From: Devosia beringensis
Lineage (GTDB): Bacteria > Pseudomonadota > Alphaproteobacteria > Rhizobiales > Devosiaceae
Length of the DNA: 64,000 nt
Direction of reading: 5' to 3'
NCBI RefSeq assembly: GCF_014926585.1
Contig: NZ_CP045422.1
Span: forward strand, 2,386,001 to 2,450,000
How positions within the stretch are numbered: position 1 is the first letter of the stretch; each line of letters starts with the position of its first letter. The notes below the pieces were generated by a model. It ran no database searches. It worked only from the letters and a program-made list of their open reading frames with translations, and was not told where the DNA came from. Shown in pieces: positions 27,963 to 41,198 of the stretch. The position numbers and the translations under genes are program-made.

Positions 27963-29015
27963 TTGCAGACAATCATTTCAACCCGGGCAGGCAGAACAGG
28001 CCTGCGACTGGCCCTGGCCAGCGTCCTGGCCCTGGGGGTCGCGACTCCCACATTGGTCAATGCCGCGATGTTTTCGACGCCCGCGCCGCTTGGCCGCGTG
28101 CTGAGCGATGCTGCGCCCGAGCGCGTGCATGTGGCGCAGGCTGCCGATACGGCCCAGCTGATGGTCCGCCTGCAGCAGCTCGAAGAGCAGAACCGCCTGC
28201 TCAATGGCCAGATCGAGGGCCTGACTTTCCAGCTCACGCAGATGCAGGAACTGGTCAACCGCATGGCCGAAGACAATGAATTCCGCTTCCAGGCGCTGGA
28301 AGGCGGTGCGAGCCCAAAAACTGATGCGGCAACCCAAGCAGGCGGCGTGACGCAGCCTGAGGCGTTGCCGCAGGACCCGGCCAATACGGCAATGGACCCC
28401 GAAGGGGTGCCGATGACCGATATTCCCGAGCAGGGGGTGCAACCGCTCCCCGGCGAGATCGAGTTCGACCCCACCTTCACCGATGGCAGTGCCGCACCGA
28501 TGGATGATCTGGGCAATTCCGCCGATCCGCTGGTGGGCACCGGCGCGACGGGCGGCGTTGACCTGGTGACCGGCGAGCCGCTCAATCTGGCCTATGACCC
28601 GGCGGCCGCCGATACCGGCGATGCCGATGCCGACGCCCAGTTTGCCGCCGGCTTTGAGGCGATCAGCACCGGCGATTATCCGTTTGCCGAGGATCAGTTC
28701 ACCCAGTTCCTGGCGCTCTATCCGGACAATCCGCAGGCGACCGAAGCCGCCAACCTGCTGGGCGATGCCTTGCTCTACCGGCAGGCCTATAGCCAGGCGG
28801 CCGATGTGCTGCTCAATGCCTTCCAGAAGGCGCCGGACAATCCGCGCGCGCCGGACCTGCTGCTCAAGCTGGGCATGGCTTTGTCGGGGGCCGGCGAACG
28901 CGAAACCGCCTGCCGGACGCTGGCGGAAGTCGACAAGCGCTTTACCGCGCTGCCGGCCGTGTTCACCACTCGCCTGGCCGAGGAAAAAGCCCGGGCCGCA
29001 TGCCCCCCCGGCTAG
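27963..29015 (+). CDS. cpoB: CpoB/YbgF, Tol-Pal-associated periplasmic TPR protein
   Basis: The start is TTG at 27963, supported by GGAGG nine bases upstream. The 350-residue protein has a signal peptide (cut about residue 35), a coiled coil at about 68-108 (LMVRLQQLEEQNRLLNGQIEGL), an acidic Pro-rich linker, and C-terminal TPR repeats from about residue 220 (AQFAAGFEAISTGDYPFAEDQF...). CpoB coordinates PBP1B-type peptidoglycan synthesis with Tol-driven outer-membrane constriction in E. coli. Its 3' end overlaps tilS by 16 bases. Confidence 0.92.
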   Translation: MQTIISTRAGRTGLRLALASVLALGVATPTLVNAAMFSTPAPLGRVLSDAAPERVHVAQAADTAQLMVRLQQLEEQNRLLNGQIEGLTFQLTQMQELVNRMAEDNEFRFQALEGGASPKTDAATQAGGVTQPEALPQDPANTAMDPEGVPMTDIPEQGVQPLPGEIEFDPTFTDGSAAPMDDLGNSADPLVGTGATGGVDLVTGEPLNLAYDPAAADTGDADADAQFAAGFEAISTGDYPFAEDQFTQFLALYPDNPQATEAANLLGDALLYRQAYSQAADVLLNAFQKAPDNPRAPDLLLKLGMALSGAGERETACRTLAEVDKRFTALPAVFTTRLAEEKARAACPPG

Positions 29016-30274
29016 GAACCGACCTGTCGAGCCAGACCGGTCTTGCGGCGCTGTTTGCCCATGTGGCGACAGCGCCGGCCATTGGCCTGGCCGTTTCGGG
29101 CGGGGCGGACAGCCTCGCTCTGCTGCTGCTGGCGGCACGCTGGGCCGCCGGCCTGGCGCAGCCACCGCGCCTTGTCGTCTATTCGCTCGATCACGGCTTG
29201 CGACCCGAAGCCGGCGCTGAAGTCGCCATGGTGCTCGATGTCGCGCGCTCGCTCGGCGTTACGGCGCGCGGGCTGGTCTGGACCGGGGACAAGAAAGTGA
29301 CCGGCCTGCAGGAGGCGGCGCGCCAGGCGCGCTACCGGCTGATCGGCGCGGCCATGCGGGACGATGGCGTCGGCGTGCTGCTGACGGCGCATCACCGACA
29401 GGACCAGGCCGAGACGGTGCTGATGCGGCTGGCGCATGGCAGCGGGGTCGAAGGCCTCAAGGGCATGGGCGCCATGGCCGAGATCGAGGGCGTGCTGGTG
29501 CATCGCCCCCTGCTCGACGTCGACCAGAGCGCTTTGCTGGACATCGTCGCGGCTGCCGGACTGGTGCCGGTGGCCGATCCATCAAATCTCGATCCCCATT
29601 ACGAGCGCGTCCGCTGGCGTCAGGCCATGCCGGCTTTGGCCGAGCTGGGGCTTGATGCGGCGACGCTGGCGCAGTTTGCCGCCCGGATGGGCGAGGCGGA
29701 TGCGGCCATTGCGCAGATGGCAGAGGCGGCCTTTGCCGAGATCGTGCGGCTGGATGGTTTCGGCGCGGCGTCTATCGCCCTGGCGACCTTTGCCGGGCTG
29801 TCGCCAGCGGTATCCACGCGGGTGCTGGGGCGGGTGCTCAATATCGTGGGTGGGCGGCAGAAGCCGCGGGCCCTGGGGCAGGTGGAGCGGCTGCGGCAGG
29901 CGATCTGCGGGCCGGGCCTTGATCGCGCCAGCACCGTGCTGGGTTGCGTCGTCCGGCTCAAGGGCGAGACCATCACCGTGGCGCGCGAGCCGGGACGGGC
30001 CCTGCCAGCCGACGCCATCCTGCTGCCGCATGGCGAACTGGTCTGGGACGAGCGCTTTCGCATCATCAATGGTTCTGACGAGGGCGGCCTGACCGCCAGC
30101 GTCGCCGACTATCTGCCGCGCCACCGGCTGGAAGCCTTTCTGGGTTTCAAGGTCACCGCGCCGGCCGAGGCCATTCGCACCGCGCCGATCGTGCGCGATG
30201 CTACCGGCGGCGTGCTGTCGCTGGGCGGCTGGTCGTTCGACGAGCGCATCAGTGTGCAGTTGCTGATCGACTGA
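29000..30274 (+). CDS. tilS: tRNA(Ile)-lysidine synthase TilS
   Basis: The 424-residue enzyme has the N-type PP-loop SGGADS at residues 33-38, then the LDHGLRPEA, ARQARY and TAHHRQDQAETVLMRL segments of TilS. It converts the wobble C34 of tRNA-Ile(CAU) to lysidine, an essential decoding step. The tilS-ftsH order after the tol-pal block is conserved widely. The start overlaps the cpoB end. Confidence 0.94.
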   Translation: MPPRLGTDLSSQTGLAALFAHVATAPAIGLAVSGGADSLALLLLAARWAAGLAQPPRLVVYSLDHGLRPEAGAEVAMVLDVARSLGVTARGLVWTGDKKVTGLQEAARQARYRLIGAAMRDDGVGVLLTAHHRQDQAETVLMRLAHGSGVEGLKGMGAMAEIEGVLVHRPLLDVDQSALLDIVAAAGLVPVADPSNLDPHYERVRWRQAMPALAELGLDAATLAQFAARMGEADAAIAQMAEAAFAEIVRLDGFGAASIALATFAGLSPAVSTRVLGRVLNIVGGRQKPRALGQVERLRQAICGPGLDRASTVLGCVVRLKGETITVAREPGRALPADAILLPHGELVWDERFRIINGSDEGGLTASVADYLPRHRLEAFLGFKVTAPAEAIRTAPIVRDATGGVLSLGGWSFDERISVQLLID

Positions 30275-30422
30275 GCCCGGGCCTGCCTTCGCCCCATGGC
30301 GCTGGCGCCCTGCCGGTCAGATGATGGGTGATGGGTGATAGACTTGGCGCCCTGGCATGACGTATTAACCCCGTCAGGATATTGTGACTGGACGGGGCGC
30401 CCAAAGCGCCGCAGGTCTGGCC

Positions 30423-30450
30423 CTTGTAACGCCCCATTGCCGGACTTACA
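30423..30450 (+). promoter_or_regulatory. possible sigma32-type promoter of ftsH
   Basis: CTTG at 30423-30426 and CTTACA at 30445-30450 are separated by 18 bases, near the CTTG-N17-CYTAT pattern of alphaproteobacterial RpoH promoters. It ends 51 bases before the ftsH start. Heat-shock control of ftsH is known in other bacteria; the site itself is inferred. Confidence 0.35.
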
Positions 30451-30501
30451 TTCGGCCCACTAACCGCGCCTCCTCGCGCGGTCCTTTCCGGGACAGGACT
30501 G

Positions 30502-32430
<1,929 letters not shown>

Positions 32431-32450
32431 CACCAGCCACAGAATTGAAG

Positions 32451-32474
32451 GGGCCGCCGCGAGGCGGCCCTTTT
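32451..32474 (+). terminator. rho-independent terminator of ftsH
   Basis: GGGCCGCC and GGCGGCCC pair around a GCGA tetraloop and are followed by TTTT, 20 bases past the stop codon. Confidence 0.85.
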
Positions 32475-32564
32475 GCATGGCGGGGTTTTCCGCTATGCCG
32501 CCACAAAGTGGTATTAATCCCAGCGGCCAGCAGGCCGCGCAGCGCGCGATGAGGGGCATTTCAA

Positions 32565-33908
32565 ATGGTACGCAAGTATTTTGGCACCGATGGGATTCGC
32601 GGGCTGGCCAATGGCCCCAAGCTGACGCCGGAACTGGCGCTCAAGGTGGGCATGGCGGCGGGGCAGAAATTCGTGCGCGGCGACCATCGCAACCGCGTGG
32701 TGATCGGCAAGGATACACGCCGCTCGGGCTATATGATCGAGCAGGCCCTCACGGCCGGCTTTACCGCGGTGGGCATGGATGTCTACCTGCTGGGGCCGAT
32801 GCCGACCCCGGCCGTGGCCATGCTGACGCGCTCGCTGCGCGCCGATCTGGGCGTGATGATCTCCGCCTCGCATAATCCGTTCGAGGACAATGGCATCAAG
32901 CTGTTCCGTCCGGACGGCTACAAGCTGAGCGACCAGATCGAGCTCGAAATCGAGCGGCTGATCGACAGCGATCTCTCCAAGACGCTGGCGCATGGCCGCG
33001 ATATCGGCCGGGCGCATCGCGACGAAGAGGCGCGCACGCGCTATATCGAATATGCCAAGCGCACTTTGCCGCGCAATACCGACCTGGCCGGCCTGCGCGT
33101 GGTGCTCGATTGCGCCAATGGCGCGGCCTACAAGGTGGCGCCGGTCGCGCTGTGGGAGCTGGGCGCGGAAGTGTTCACCATCGGCGACAAGCCCGATGGC
33201 TTCAACATCAATGACAAGGTCGGCTCGACCGCGCCCGAGGCGGTCTCGGCCAAGGTGCGCGAAATGCGCGCCGATATCGGAATTGCGCTCGATGGCGACG
33301 CGGACCGCGTCATCATCGTCGATGAAAAGGGCAATGTCGTCGATGGCGACCAGTTCATGGCGGTGATTGCCGAGAGCTGGCTGCAGCGCGAGGTGCTGGT
33401 GGGTGGCGGCATCGTGGCCACGGTGATGTCCAATCTGGGCCTGGAACGCTATCTGGGCACGCTGGGGCTGACGCTGGAACGCACCCAGGTGGGCGATCGC
33501 TATGTGCTCGAAGCCATGCGCGCCAAGGGCTTCAATGTGGGCGGGGAACAGTCCGGCCATATCATCCTGTCCGATTTCACTACCACCGGCGATGGCCTCG
33601 TGGCGGCGCTGCAGCTGCTGGCCGTGCTCAAGGCACAGGACCGGCCGGTATCGGAAATCTGTGCGCGCTTCACCAAGGTGCCGCAGGTGCTGCGCAGCGT
33701 GAAGTTCAAGACCGGCAAGCCGCTGGAGAACAAGCTGGTCATGGCGGCCATTGCCGATGGCCAGGCCATGCTGGGCGTCGGCGGGCGGCTGGTGGTGCGG
33801 GCGTCAGGCACCGAGTCGGTGATCCGGGTGATGGGCGAGGCGGACGATGCCGGCCTGGTTTCATCGGTAGTGCAGCAGATCGAGGCGGCTATTCTCGACG
33901 TCGCGTGA
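32565..33908 (+). CDS. glmM: phosphoglucosamine mutase GlmM
   Basis: The 447-residue enzyme interconverts glucosamine-6-phosphate and glucosamine-1-phosphate on the route to UDP-GlcNAc, for peptidoglycan and lipid A. The active-site loop SASHNP is at residues 100-105, with Ser102 the phosphorylated residue. The metal loop DGDADR and the GEQSGHI sugar loop follow. It has a separate promoter region after the ftsH terminator. Confidence 0.97.
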   Translation: MVRKYFGTDGIRGLANGPKLTPELALKVGMAAGQKFVRGDHRNRVVIGKDTRRSGYMIEQALTAGFTAVGMDVYLLGPMPTPAVAMLTRSLRADLGVMISASHNPFEDNGIKLFRPDGYKLSDQIELEIERLIDSDLSKTLAHGRDIGRAHRDEEARTRYIEYAKRTLPRNTDLAGLRVVLDCANGAAYKVAPVALWELGAEVFTIGDKPDGFNINDKVGSTAPEAVSAKVREMRADIGIALDGDADRVIIVDEKGNVVDGDQFMAVIAESWLQREVLVGGGIVATVMSNLGLERYLGTLGLTLERTQVGDRYVLEAMRAKGFNVGGEQSGHIILSDFTTTGDGLVAALQLLAVLKAQDRPVSEICARFTKVPQVLRSVKFKTGKPLENKLVMAAIADGQAMLGVGGRLVVRASGTESVIRVMGEADDAGLVSSVVQQIEAAILDVA

Positions 33909-34002
33909 AGTAGATCTCAAGTGTAAATGGAAAGTAACACTGATTAACGATATGCTAATGGCTGATCACATTTGTAGAGGTCGGTAAGGTTAAATCTTTG
34001 GG

Positions 34003-34017
34003 TTAAGCGACATTTAA
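34003..34017 (+). promoter_or_regulatory. perfect CtrA-box (TTAA-N7-TTAA)
   Basis: TTAA at 34003-34006 and 34014-34017 are separated by exactly seven bases (GCGACAT), the consensus for CtrA binding in Caulobacter and Hyphomicrobiales. It lies 60 bases before the beta-barrel gene start. A near match, TTAA-N7-CTAA, is seen just upstream around 33946. Confidence 0.55.
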
Positions 34018-34077
34018 GGATATTGCTCGATATTGGGGGCAATCGACTGGTGTCGTGGCAACCGAAGGACATTACTC

Positions 34078-34812
34078 ATGCGCAAGCTTATCGCTGCGAT
34101 CATGGTGGCAGGAACCGCCCTCGTAGGCGGTCAGGCAATCGCCGCCGATTTTCCCTACTATCCGCCTGTGATCGAAATCCCCGATGTCGACTATGGCGTC
34201 TCCGGCAGCTTCTACCTGCGCGGCAGCGCGGCGGCCAATGCGATGTGGGCGCCCCATGTGAATCATCCCTCGGTCACCACCGGCTCGGGCATTTTCGAGA
34301 TCAATCGCTTCGGCTATGGCTATTCGGTCGGCGCCGGCGTCGGCTACGAATTCGGCAATGGCTTCCGGGCGGACGCCACGGTGGATTACCTCAGCAATGA
34401 GGGCATGCGCACCACCATTGTCAACGGCGCACCAGTGGCCAATGGTGACCACACGCTGTCGCTCCGTTCCACCATCGTATTGGCCAACGCCTATTACGAC
34501 TTCCCCCTGGCCAGCGACAGCTACGGTGCGGCAGGCGGCATGTTTGGTTATGTCGGCGCCGGTGCCGGTGTTGCCTTCAACGATTTCATTACCAACGGCC
34601 CGGGCAATCCGGACACCCGCGACCAGAATACCAGCTTTGCCGGAGCCGGCATGGTCGGCGTGGGCTACGACTTCGGCCAGGTGGTTGCCGATATCGGCTA
34701 CCGCGCGCTCTATATCAACAAGATCCAGAACGACGCGGCGCCCAATCCCTATACCCTGGACAATAACTTCATTCACGAAGTGCGCGGCACGCTGCGCTAC
34801 CGCTTCAACTAG
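34078..34812 (+). CDS. outer-membrane beta-barrel protein (Omp25/RopB-like)
   Basis: The 244-residue product begins with a clear signal peptide (cut after AIAA, about residue 23). The rest shows alternating hydrophobic strands and ends in a terminal aromatic-type strand (RGTLRYRFN), as in eight-stranded porin-like proteins of the Omp25/Omp31 group. A GAAGGA ribosome-binding site precedes the ATG at 34078. A CtrA box lies upstream, so expression may vary with the cell cycle. Ligands are unknown. Confidence 0.88.
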   Translation: MRKLIAAIMVAGTALVGGQAIAADFPYYPPVIEIPDVDYGVSGSFYLRGSAAANAMWAPHVNHPSVTTGSGIFEINRFGYGYSVGAGVGYEFGNGFRADATVDYLSNEGMRTTIVNGAPVANGDHTLSLRSTIVLANAYYDFPLASDSYGAAGGMFGYVGAGAGVAFNDFITNGPGNPDTRDQNTSFAGAGMVGVGYDFGQVVADIGYRALYINKIQNDAAPNPYTLDNNFIHEVRGTLRYRFN

Positions 34813-34858
34813 TCTTTCAGCGCGCGGCCACGACGGCGCGCACCGAACAGCCATTATG

Positions 34859-34887
34859 CCGGCACCCGAGAGGGTGCCGGTTTTTTT
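34859..34887 (+). terminator. rho-independent terminator of the beta-barrel gene
   Basis: CCGGCACCC and GGGTGCCGG pair around a GAGA tetraloop, followed by seven Ts. Confidence 0.9.
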
Positions 34888-34948
34888 GGGCCATGCGCTG
34901 GACAGGGTCGGTGTCGGGTGTTCTGCTCGACGCAAGGGAGAGCCGCAT

Positions 34949-35938
34949 ATGAAGGTACTGATCGTGGGCGCCGCCGGCATGGTCGGCCGCAAGCTGGTGG
35001 CGGCGCTGCTGGCGGCGGGGCAGGTCGGTGGCAAGGCCATTACCAGTCTCACGCTGGCAGACGTGGTGGAGCCGTCCCCGCCCGGTGGCGCGGTGCCGCA
35101 CACATTGGTGGCGGCGGACCTGGCTGATCCGGCAACGGCGTCTCGTCTCGTGGCGGACCGTCCGGACCTGATCTTTCACCTGGCGGCCATTGTCTCGGGT
35201 GAGGCCGAGGCCGATTTCGACAAGGGCTATGCCATCAATCTCGATGGCACGCGGCACCTGTTCGAGGCGATCCGGCTGGCCGGCCAGGCGAGGCCCTATT
35301 GTCCGCGGCTGGTGTTCACCTCATCGATTGCCGTGTTCGGCGAGCCGCTGCCCGCTGTGATCGGGGACAGCCATGAACATACCCCGCTGACCAGCTATGG
35401 CACGCAGAAGGCGATCGGCGAGCTGCTGCTGGCCGATTATTCCCGGCACGGTTTCCTCGATGGTGTCGGCATCCGCCTGCCCACCATTGCGGTGCGCCCG
35501 GGCAAGCCCAACAAGGCCGCGTCCGGCTTCTTTTCCGGCATCATCCGCGAGCCGCTAGCCGGGCTGGAAGCGGTGCTGCCGGTGCCCGACAGCGTGCGGC
35601 ACTGGTTTGCCAGCCCGCGTGCGGCAGTCGGCTTCCTGCTGCATGCGGCGGCGATGGATACCAGCCTGCTGGGGCATCAGCGCAACCTTTCCATGCCCGG
35701 TCTGGCAGTGACGGTGGGCGAGCAAATCGCCGCGCTTGAGCGCGTCGCCGGACCCGGCGCGGTGGCGCTGATCCGGCGCGAACCCGACGCCACCATTGCC
35801 GGCATCGTTGCCGGCTGGCCCAAGGCCTTTGCCGCCGATCGCGCCCGCGCACTGGGTTTTGTCGGCGATGCCAGCTTCGACGAGATCATCGCCATCCACA
35901 TTGCAGACGAGCTGGGTGGCCGCATCGCCGGGCGATGA
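34949..35938 (+). CDS. denD: NAD-dependent epimerase/dehydratase family protein, DenD-like
   Basis: The 329-residue extended SDR has the NAD-binding GAAGMVG at residues 7-13, the TSS segment near 124-126, and the catalytic Tyr150 and Lys154 (SYGTQK). The overall pattern, including GVGIRLPTIAVRPGKPNKAASGFFSGIIREPL, resembles D-erythronate dehydrogenase (DenD), which oxidises D-erythronate to 2-oxo-tetronate. No other erythronate-pathway genes are nearby, so the substrate is uncertain. The start at 34949 has a GGGAG ribosome-binding site. Confidence 0.8.
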   Translation: MKVLIVGAAGMVGRKLVAALLAAGQVGGKAITSLTLADVVEPSPPGGAVPHTLVAADLADPATASRLVADRPDLIFHLAAIVSGEAEADFDKGYAINLDGTRHLFEAIRLAGQARPYCPRLVFTSSIAVFGEPLPAVIGDSHEHTPLTSYGTQKAIGELLLADYSRHGFLDGVGIRLPTIAVRPGKPNKAASGFFSGIIREPLAGLEAVLPVPDSVRHWFASPRAAVGFLLHAAAMDTSLLGHQRNLSMPGLAVTVGEQIAALERVAGPGAVALIRREPDATIAGIVAGWPKAFAADRARALGFVGDASFDEIIAIHIADELGGRIAGR

Positions 35939-36032
35939 GCGGCGCACGCTTCACCAAGTCGAAACCATGGCGCAACTCGGTGATTACGTTCTATCGAGGG
36001 ATTTAATATGCTGGACCTTCAAGGGGGTCCCC

Positions 36033-37079
36033 ATGCGCGTCGTCATTGTCGAAGACAATTCCATCAATCTCGATCTGCTGTGCACCATGGTGGGCAAATT
36101 GCCCCATGTCGCGGTACAGGGATTTTCCGATCCGGCGCTGGCCCTGGCCGATGCACGGCAGCAGGGCTGCGACCTGCTGATCGCCGATTATGTGATGCCG
36201 GGCATAAGCGGCCTGGAATTGATTGAGGCAATGCGGCAACTACCATCGCATGCCCATGTCCCCATGGTGATGATCACCGCCGACAATGATCGGGCCGTAA
36301 GGCTGGCCGCCATCGCAGCGGGGGCGACGGACTTCGTGACCAAGCCTGCAGATCCGCTGGAGCTGCGCTCGCGGGTGACCAATCTGCTGGCGCTGCGCGG
36401 GGCGCAGAACGCCCTGGCGGACCGGGCGGCGTGTCTGGCCGCTGAAATTGCCGAGGCCACGCGCGATCTGCAGCGGCGTGAAGAGGAAATTATCTGCCGG
36501 CTGGCGCGGGCCATCGGCTTCCGCGACGGCGATACCTGGGACCATGTCGACCGGGTGGCGCAGATCGCCCGCCTGCTGGCCGAGGCGCTCGGCGAGGATG
36601 AGACCTTTGTGCGCAATCTGGGCCTGGTGGCCCCCTTGCATGATGTCGGCAAGATCGGGGTTCCGGACGCCATCTTGAACAAGCCGGGGCGCCTCGACCC
36701 CGATGAACTGGCGATCATGCGTGGCCATGTCGGGATTGGCGCCAAGATTCTGGCTGGCGGCGATTCCGACCTGGTGCAGATGGCCGAGGCCATCGCAGCG
36801 GGACACCACGAACGCTGGGACGGCACTGGCTATCCGCAAGGCCTGGCCGGCTCGGACATTCCGCTGGCCGCCCGGATCACCGCTGTCGCCGACGTGTTTG
36901 ATGCCCTGTGCAGCGAGCGGCCCTACAAGAGAGCCTGGCCGGCCGAAGAGGCCTATGCGGAAATATGCCGCTGTGCGGGCTCGCATTTCGATCCTGCCTG
37001 TGTCGCGGCCTTCGCGCGCAGCTGGCCCCGTATTGCGCCGCTGGTCGGCGCGTCTCCCGATATCACCGTTGCAGCTTAG
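36033..37079 (+). CDS. response regulator with HD-GYP domain (RpfG-like, c-di-GMP phosphodiesterase)
   Basis: The 348-residue protein has a receiver domain (phospho-acceptor Asp52, Lys104), a short coiled linker at about 122-152, and an HD-GYP domain with HDVGKIGVPD at 203-212, GH at 231-232 and HHERWDGTGYP at 258-268. HD-GYP enzymes hydrolyse c-di-GMP to GMP. All signature residues are present, so activity is likely. The ATG at 36033 follows AAGGGGG. Only three bases separate its stop codon from the next gene, and the operon ends with a hybrid kinase that is the probable phosphodonor. Confidence 0.93.
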   Translation: MRVVIVEDNSINLDLLCTMVGKLPHVAVQGFSDPALALADARQQGCDLLIADYVMPGISGLELIEAMRQLPSHAHVPMVMITADNDRAVRLAAIAAGATDFVTKPADPLELRSRVTNLLALRGAQNALADRAACLAAEIAEATRDLQRREEEIICRLARAIGFRDGDTWDHVDRVAQIARLLAEALGEDETFVRNLGLVAPLHDVGKIGVPDAILNKPGRLDPDELAIMRGHVGIGAKILAGGDSDLVQMAEAIAAGHHERWDGTGYPQGLAGSDIPLAARITAVADVFDALCSERPYKRAWPAEEAYAEICRCAGSHFDPACVAAFARSWPRIAPLVGASPDITVAA

Positions 37080-37082
37080 GAT

Positions 37083-37589
37083 ATGTCCGTGCGCCAACTG
37101 CTTGCCATCGCTCTGCTCGCCTTGTCTCCGATTGCCGCCGCCTCCGCCCAGGATCTGCCAGCACCCACCGGCCCGGTGGTGCTGACCATTTCGGGCGCCA
37201 TTGGCACCACCAATGGGGACGGCGTGGCTATGTTCGACCAGGCCATGATCGACGGCCTGGCCCAGCACACCATTACGAGCGAGACGCCCTGGTATGACGG
37301 GGAGCAGGCCTTCAGCGGCGTGCTGGTCTCGGCGCTGCTCGAGGCGGTCGGCGCCACGGGGTCGGCGCTGAGCGTGACGGCGCTCAACGGCTATTCGGCT
37401 GAAATCCCGCGCGCCGATGTCACCGACAATCCCGTCATCCTGGCGAGCCGGGTCAATGGCGATCTGCTGAGCGTGCGTGACAAGGGTCCGCTCTTTGTCA
37501 TCTACCCGTTCGATACGCAGCCCGAGCTGTTCAACGAAGTCTATTTCGGGCGCTCCGTCTGGCAGGTAACCGCCATGAGCGTGCAGTAG
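37083..37589 (+). CDS. small periplasmic protein with molybdopterin-oxidoreductase-like fold, probable sensor partner
   Basis: The 168-residue product has a signal peptide (cut near residue 23, ASAQ) and a sequence like the sulfite-oxidase molybdopterin domain: VVLTISGAI, MFDQAMIDGLAQHTI, FSGVLVSALLEAVGA, LNGYSAEIP and KGPLFVIYPFD. No cysteine is present, so the usual molybdenum-ligating Cys is absent and a redox enzyme role is unlikely. It lies between an HD-GYP response regulator and a membrane hybrid kinase, with one to three bases between genes. A role as the periplasmic ligand-binding unit of the kinase is inferred. Confidence 0.8.
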   Translation: MSVRQLLAIALLALSPIAAASAQDLPAPTGPVVLTISGAIGTTNGDGVAMFDQAMIDGLAQHTITSETPWYDGEQAFSGVLVSALLEAVGATGSALSVTALNGYSAEIPRADVTDNPVILASRVNGDLLSVRDKGPLFVIYPFDTQPELFNEVYFGRSVWQVTAMSVQ

Positions 37590-39719
<2,130 letters not shown>

Positions 39720-39814
39720 AGCGGCCGGGGCAGTCGGGCGCCCGGGCGCCGTGCGGCGCAAGAAAAGAGTCATTGACGGGTCGCGGCTTCGGGCGTATCT
39801 GCAGCCTCAGGACA

Positions 39815-39852
39815 TCTCGCCCTAACGCGAGACGCATAGACCTGGGAGGGTC
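39815..39852 (+). promoter_or_regulatory. serC leader RNA (two-hairpin element covering the ribosome-binding site)
   Basis: Hairpin one is TCTCGC-CCTAAC-GCGAGA at 39815-39832. Hairpin two pairs GACC (39839-39842) with GGTC (39849-39852) and holds the Shine-Dalgarno GGGAGG in its loop, eight bases before the serC ATG. The layout matches the serC RNA motif described upstream of serC in Alphaproteobacteria. The regulatory signal is not known. Confidence 0.6.
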
Positions 39853-39859
39853 GCTGAAG

Positions 39860-41044
39860 ATGGCTCCAATGCCCCTGACCGCGCCGGCGGTAAAACCGGC
39901 CAATCCAAATTTTTCCTCGGGCCCCTGTGCCAAGCGTCCTGGCTGGACGGTTGATGCGCTATCCAATGCGCTGGTCGGCCGGTCGCACCGGTCCAAGCCG
40001 GGCAAGGCGCGCATCCAGCAGGCCATCGACCTGACGCGGCAGCTGCTCGAAGTGCCCGCCGATTACCGCATCGGCATTGTCCCCGCTTCCGATACCGGCG
40101 CCGTCGAAATGGCCATGTGGTCCATGCTGGGCGCGCGCGGCGTCGACATGCTGGCCTGGGAGAGCTTTGGCGAGGGCTGGGTCACCGATGTGGCCAAGCA
40201 GCTCAAGCTCGACGATGTGCGCATCATCAAGGCGCCCTATGGCGAACTGCCCGACCTCGCCCAAGTCGATACCGATCGCGACGTCGTTTTCACCTGGAAC
40301 GGCACCACTTCGGGCGTGCGCGTCCCCGATGCCGACTGGATCAAGGCCGATCGCCAGGGTCTGACCATTTGCGACGCCACCTCGGCGGCCTTTGCGCAAA
40401 AGCTCGATTTCGCCAAGCTCGATGTCGTCACCTTCTCCTGGCAGAAGGCGCTGGGGGGCGAAGCCGCCCATGGCGTGCTGATCCTGTCGCCACGGGCCGT
40501 CGAGCGGCTCGAAAGCTTCAAGCCCGACCGGCCGCTGCCCAAGATCTTCCGCCTGACCAAGGGTGGCAAGCTGCTCGAGGAAGTCTTCGAGGCGGCGACC
40601 ATCAATACGCCCTCGATGATCTGCATCGAAGACGCGATCGACGCCATGCAATGGGGTCTCGATCTGGGCGGGCTCAGCGGCATGCAGGCTCGCGCCGATG
40701 CCAATTTCAAGGTGCTGTCCGACTGGGTCGCTAAGACCGACTGGGTCGATTTCCTGGCCAAGGACGCGGCCAACCGCTCCAATACCTCGGTATGCCTCTC
40801 CATTGTCGATCCGGCCATTGCCGCGCTTGACGATGCGGCGCAGGCGAGTTTTGCCAAGGCCATGGTGTCCCGGCTCGACAAGGCCGCCGTCGCCTATGAT
40901 ATCGGCGCCTACAAGGATGCCCCCTCGGGCCTGCGCATCTGGGCCGGCTGCACCATCGAGACGGCCGACCTTGCCGCGCTCGTGCCGTGGCTGGACTTTG
41001 CCTTTGCCGAGGAAAAGGCCGCGCTCGACAAGGCCGCTGCCTAA
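39860..41044 (+). CDS. serC: phosphoserine transaminase
   Basis: The 394-residue PLP enzyme converts 3-phosphohydroxypyruvate and glutamate to phosphoserine. The PLP lysine is Lys196 in SWQKALGG, and [14 protein letters not shown] near the N-terminus is typical of the alphaproteobacterial type. It may also serve pyridoxine synthesis. Start 39860 is chosen for spacing to GGGAGG; an ATG at 39869 is possible. It is followed by serA. Confidence 0.95.
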   Translation: MAPMPLTAPAVKPANPNFSSGPCAKRPGWTVDALSNALVGRSHRSKPGKARIQQAIDLTRQLLEVPADYRIGIVPASDTGAVEMAMWSMLGARGVDMLAWESFGEGWVTDVAKQLKLDDVRIIKAPYGELPDLAQVDTDRDVVFTWNGTTSGVRVPDADWIKADRQGLTICDATSAAFAQKLDFAKLDVVTFSWQKALGGEAAHGVLILSPRAVERLESFKPDRPLPKIFRLTKGGKLLEEVFEAATINTPSMICIEDAIDAMQWGLDLGGLSGMQARADANFKVLSDWVAKTDWVDFLAKDAANRSNTSVCLSIVDPAIAALDDAAQASFAKAMVSRLDKAAVAYDIGAYKDAPSGLRIWAGCTIETADLAALVPWLDFAFAEEKAALDKAAA

Positions 41045-41050
41045 CTCACA

Positions 41051-41165
41051 GACCCCCACCCAACCTCCCCCTGAAGGGGGAGGGGCTGATCGAGTATTGG
41101 GTACCAAGGTGCCAAGGACTCGGAGCCACTCCTCCCCCTTCAGGGGGAGGCCGGGTGGGGGCTCT
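41051..41165. repeat. long inverted repeat of CCTCCCCC/GGGGGAGG palindromes between serC and serA
   Basis: Two arms, 41051-41087 and 41128-41165, are near-exact reverse complements of about 36 bases. Each arm itself contains the palindrome CCTCCCCCT-GAAGGGGGAGG or its complement. The 40-base centre is not repeated. The element looks like a REP/BIME-type intergenic repeat. It would form a large hairpin in the serC-serA transcript just before the serA start. Confidence 0.8.
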
Positions 41166-41198
41166 CTCCCCACACTCGCTTTTATCAGGGATTACCCA

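Noticed and set aside
30319..30343. Short GATGGGT tandem repetition between tilS and ftsH
   Set aside because: Only about two imperfect copies; no evidence for a repeat family or regulatory role.
37083..37589. Calling the periplasmic protein an active molybdoenzyme
   Set aside because: No cysteine is present to ligate molybdenum and the protein is about half the usual length.
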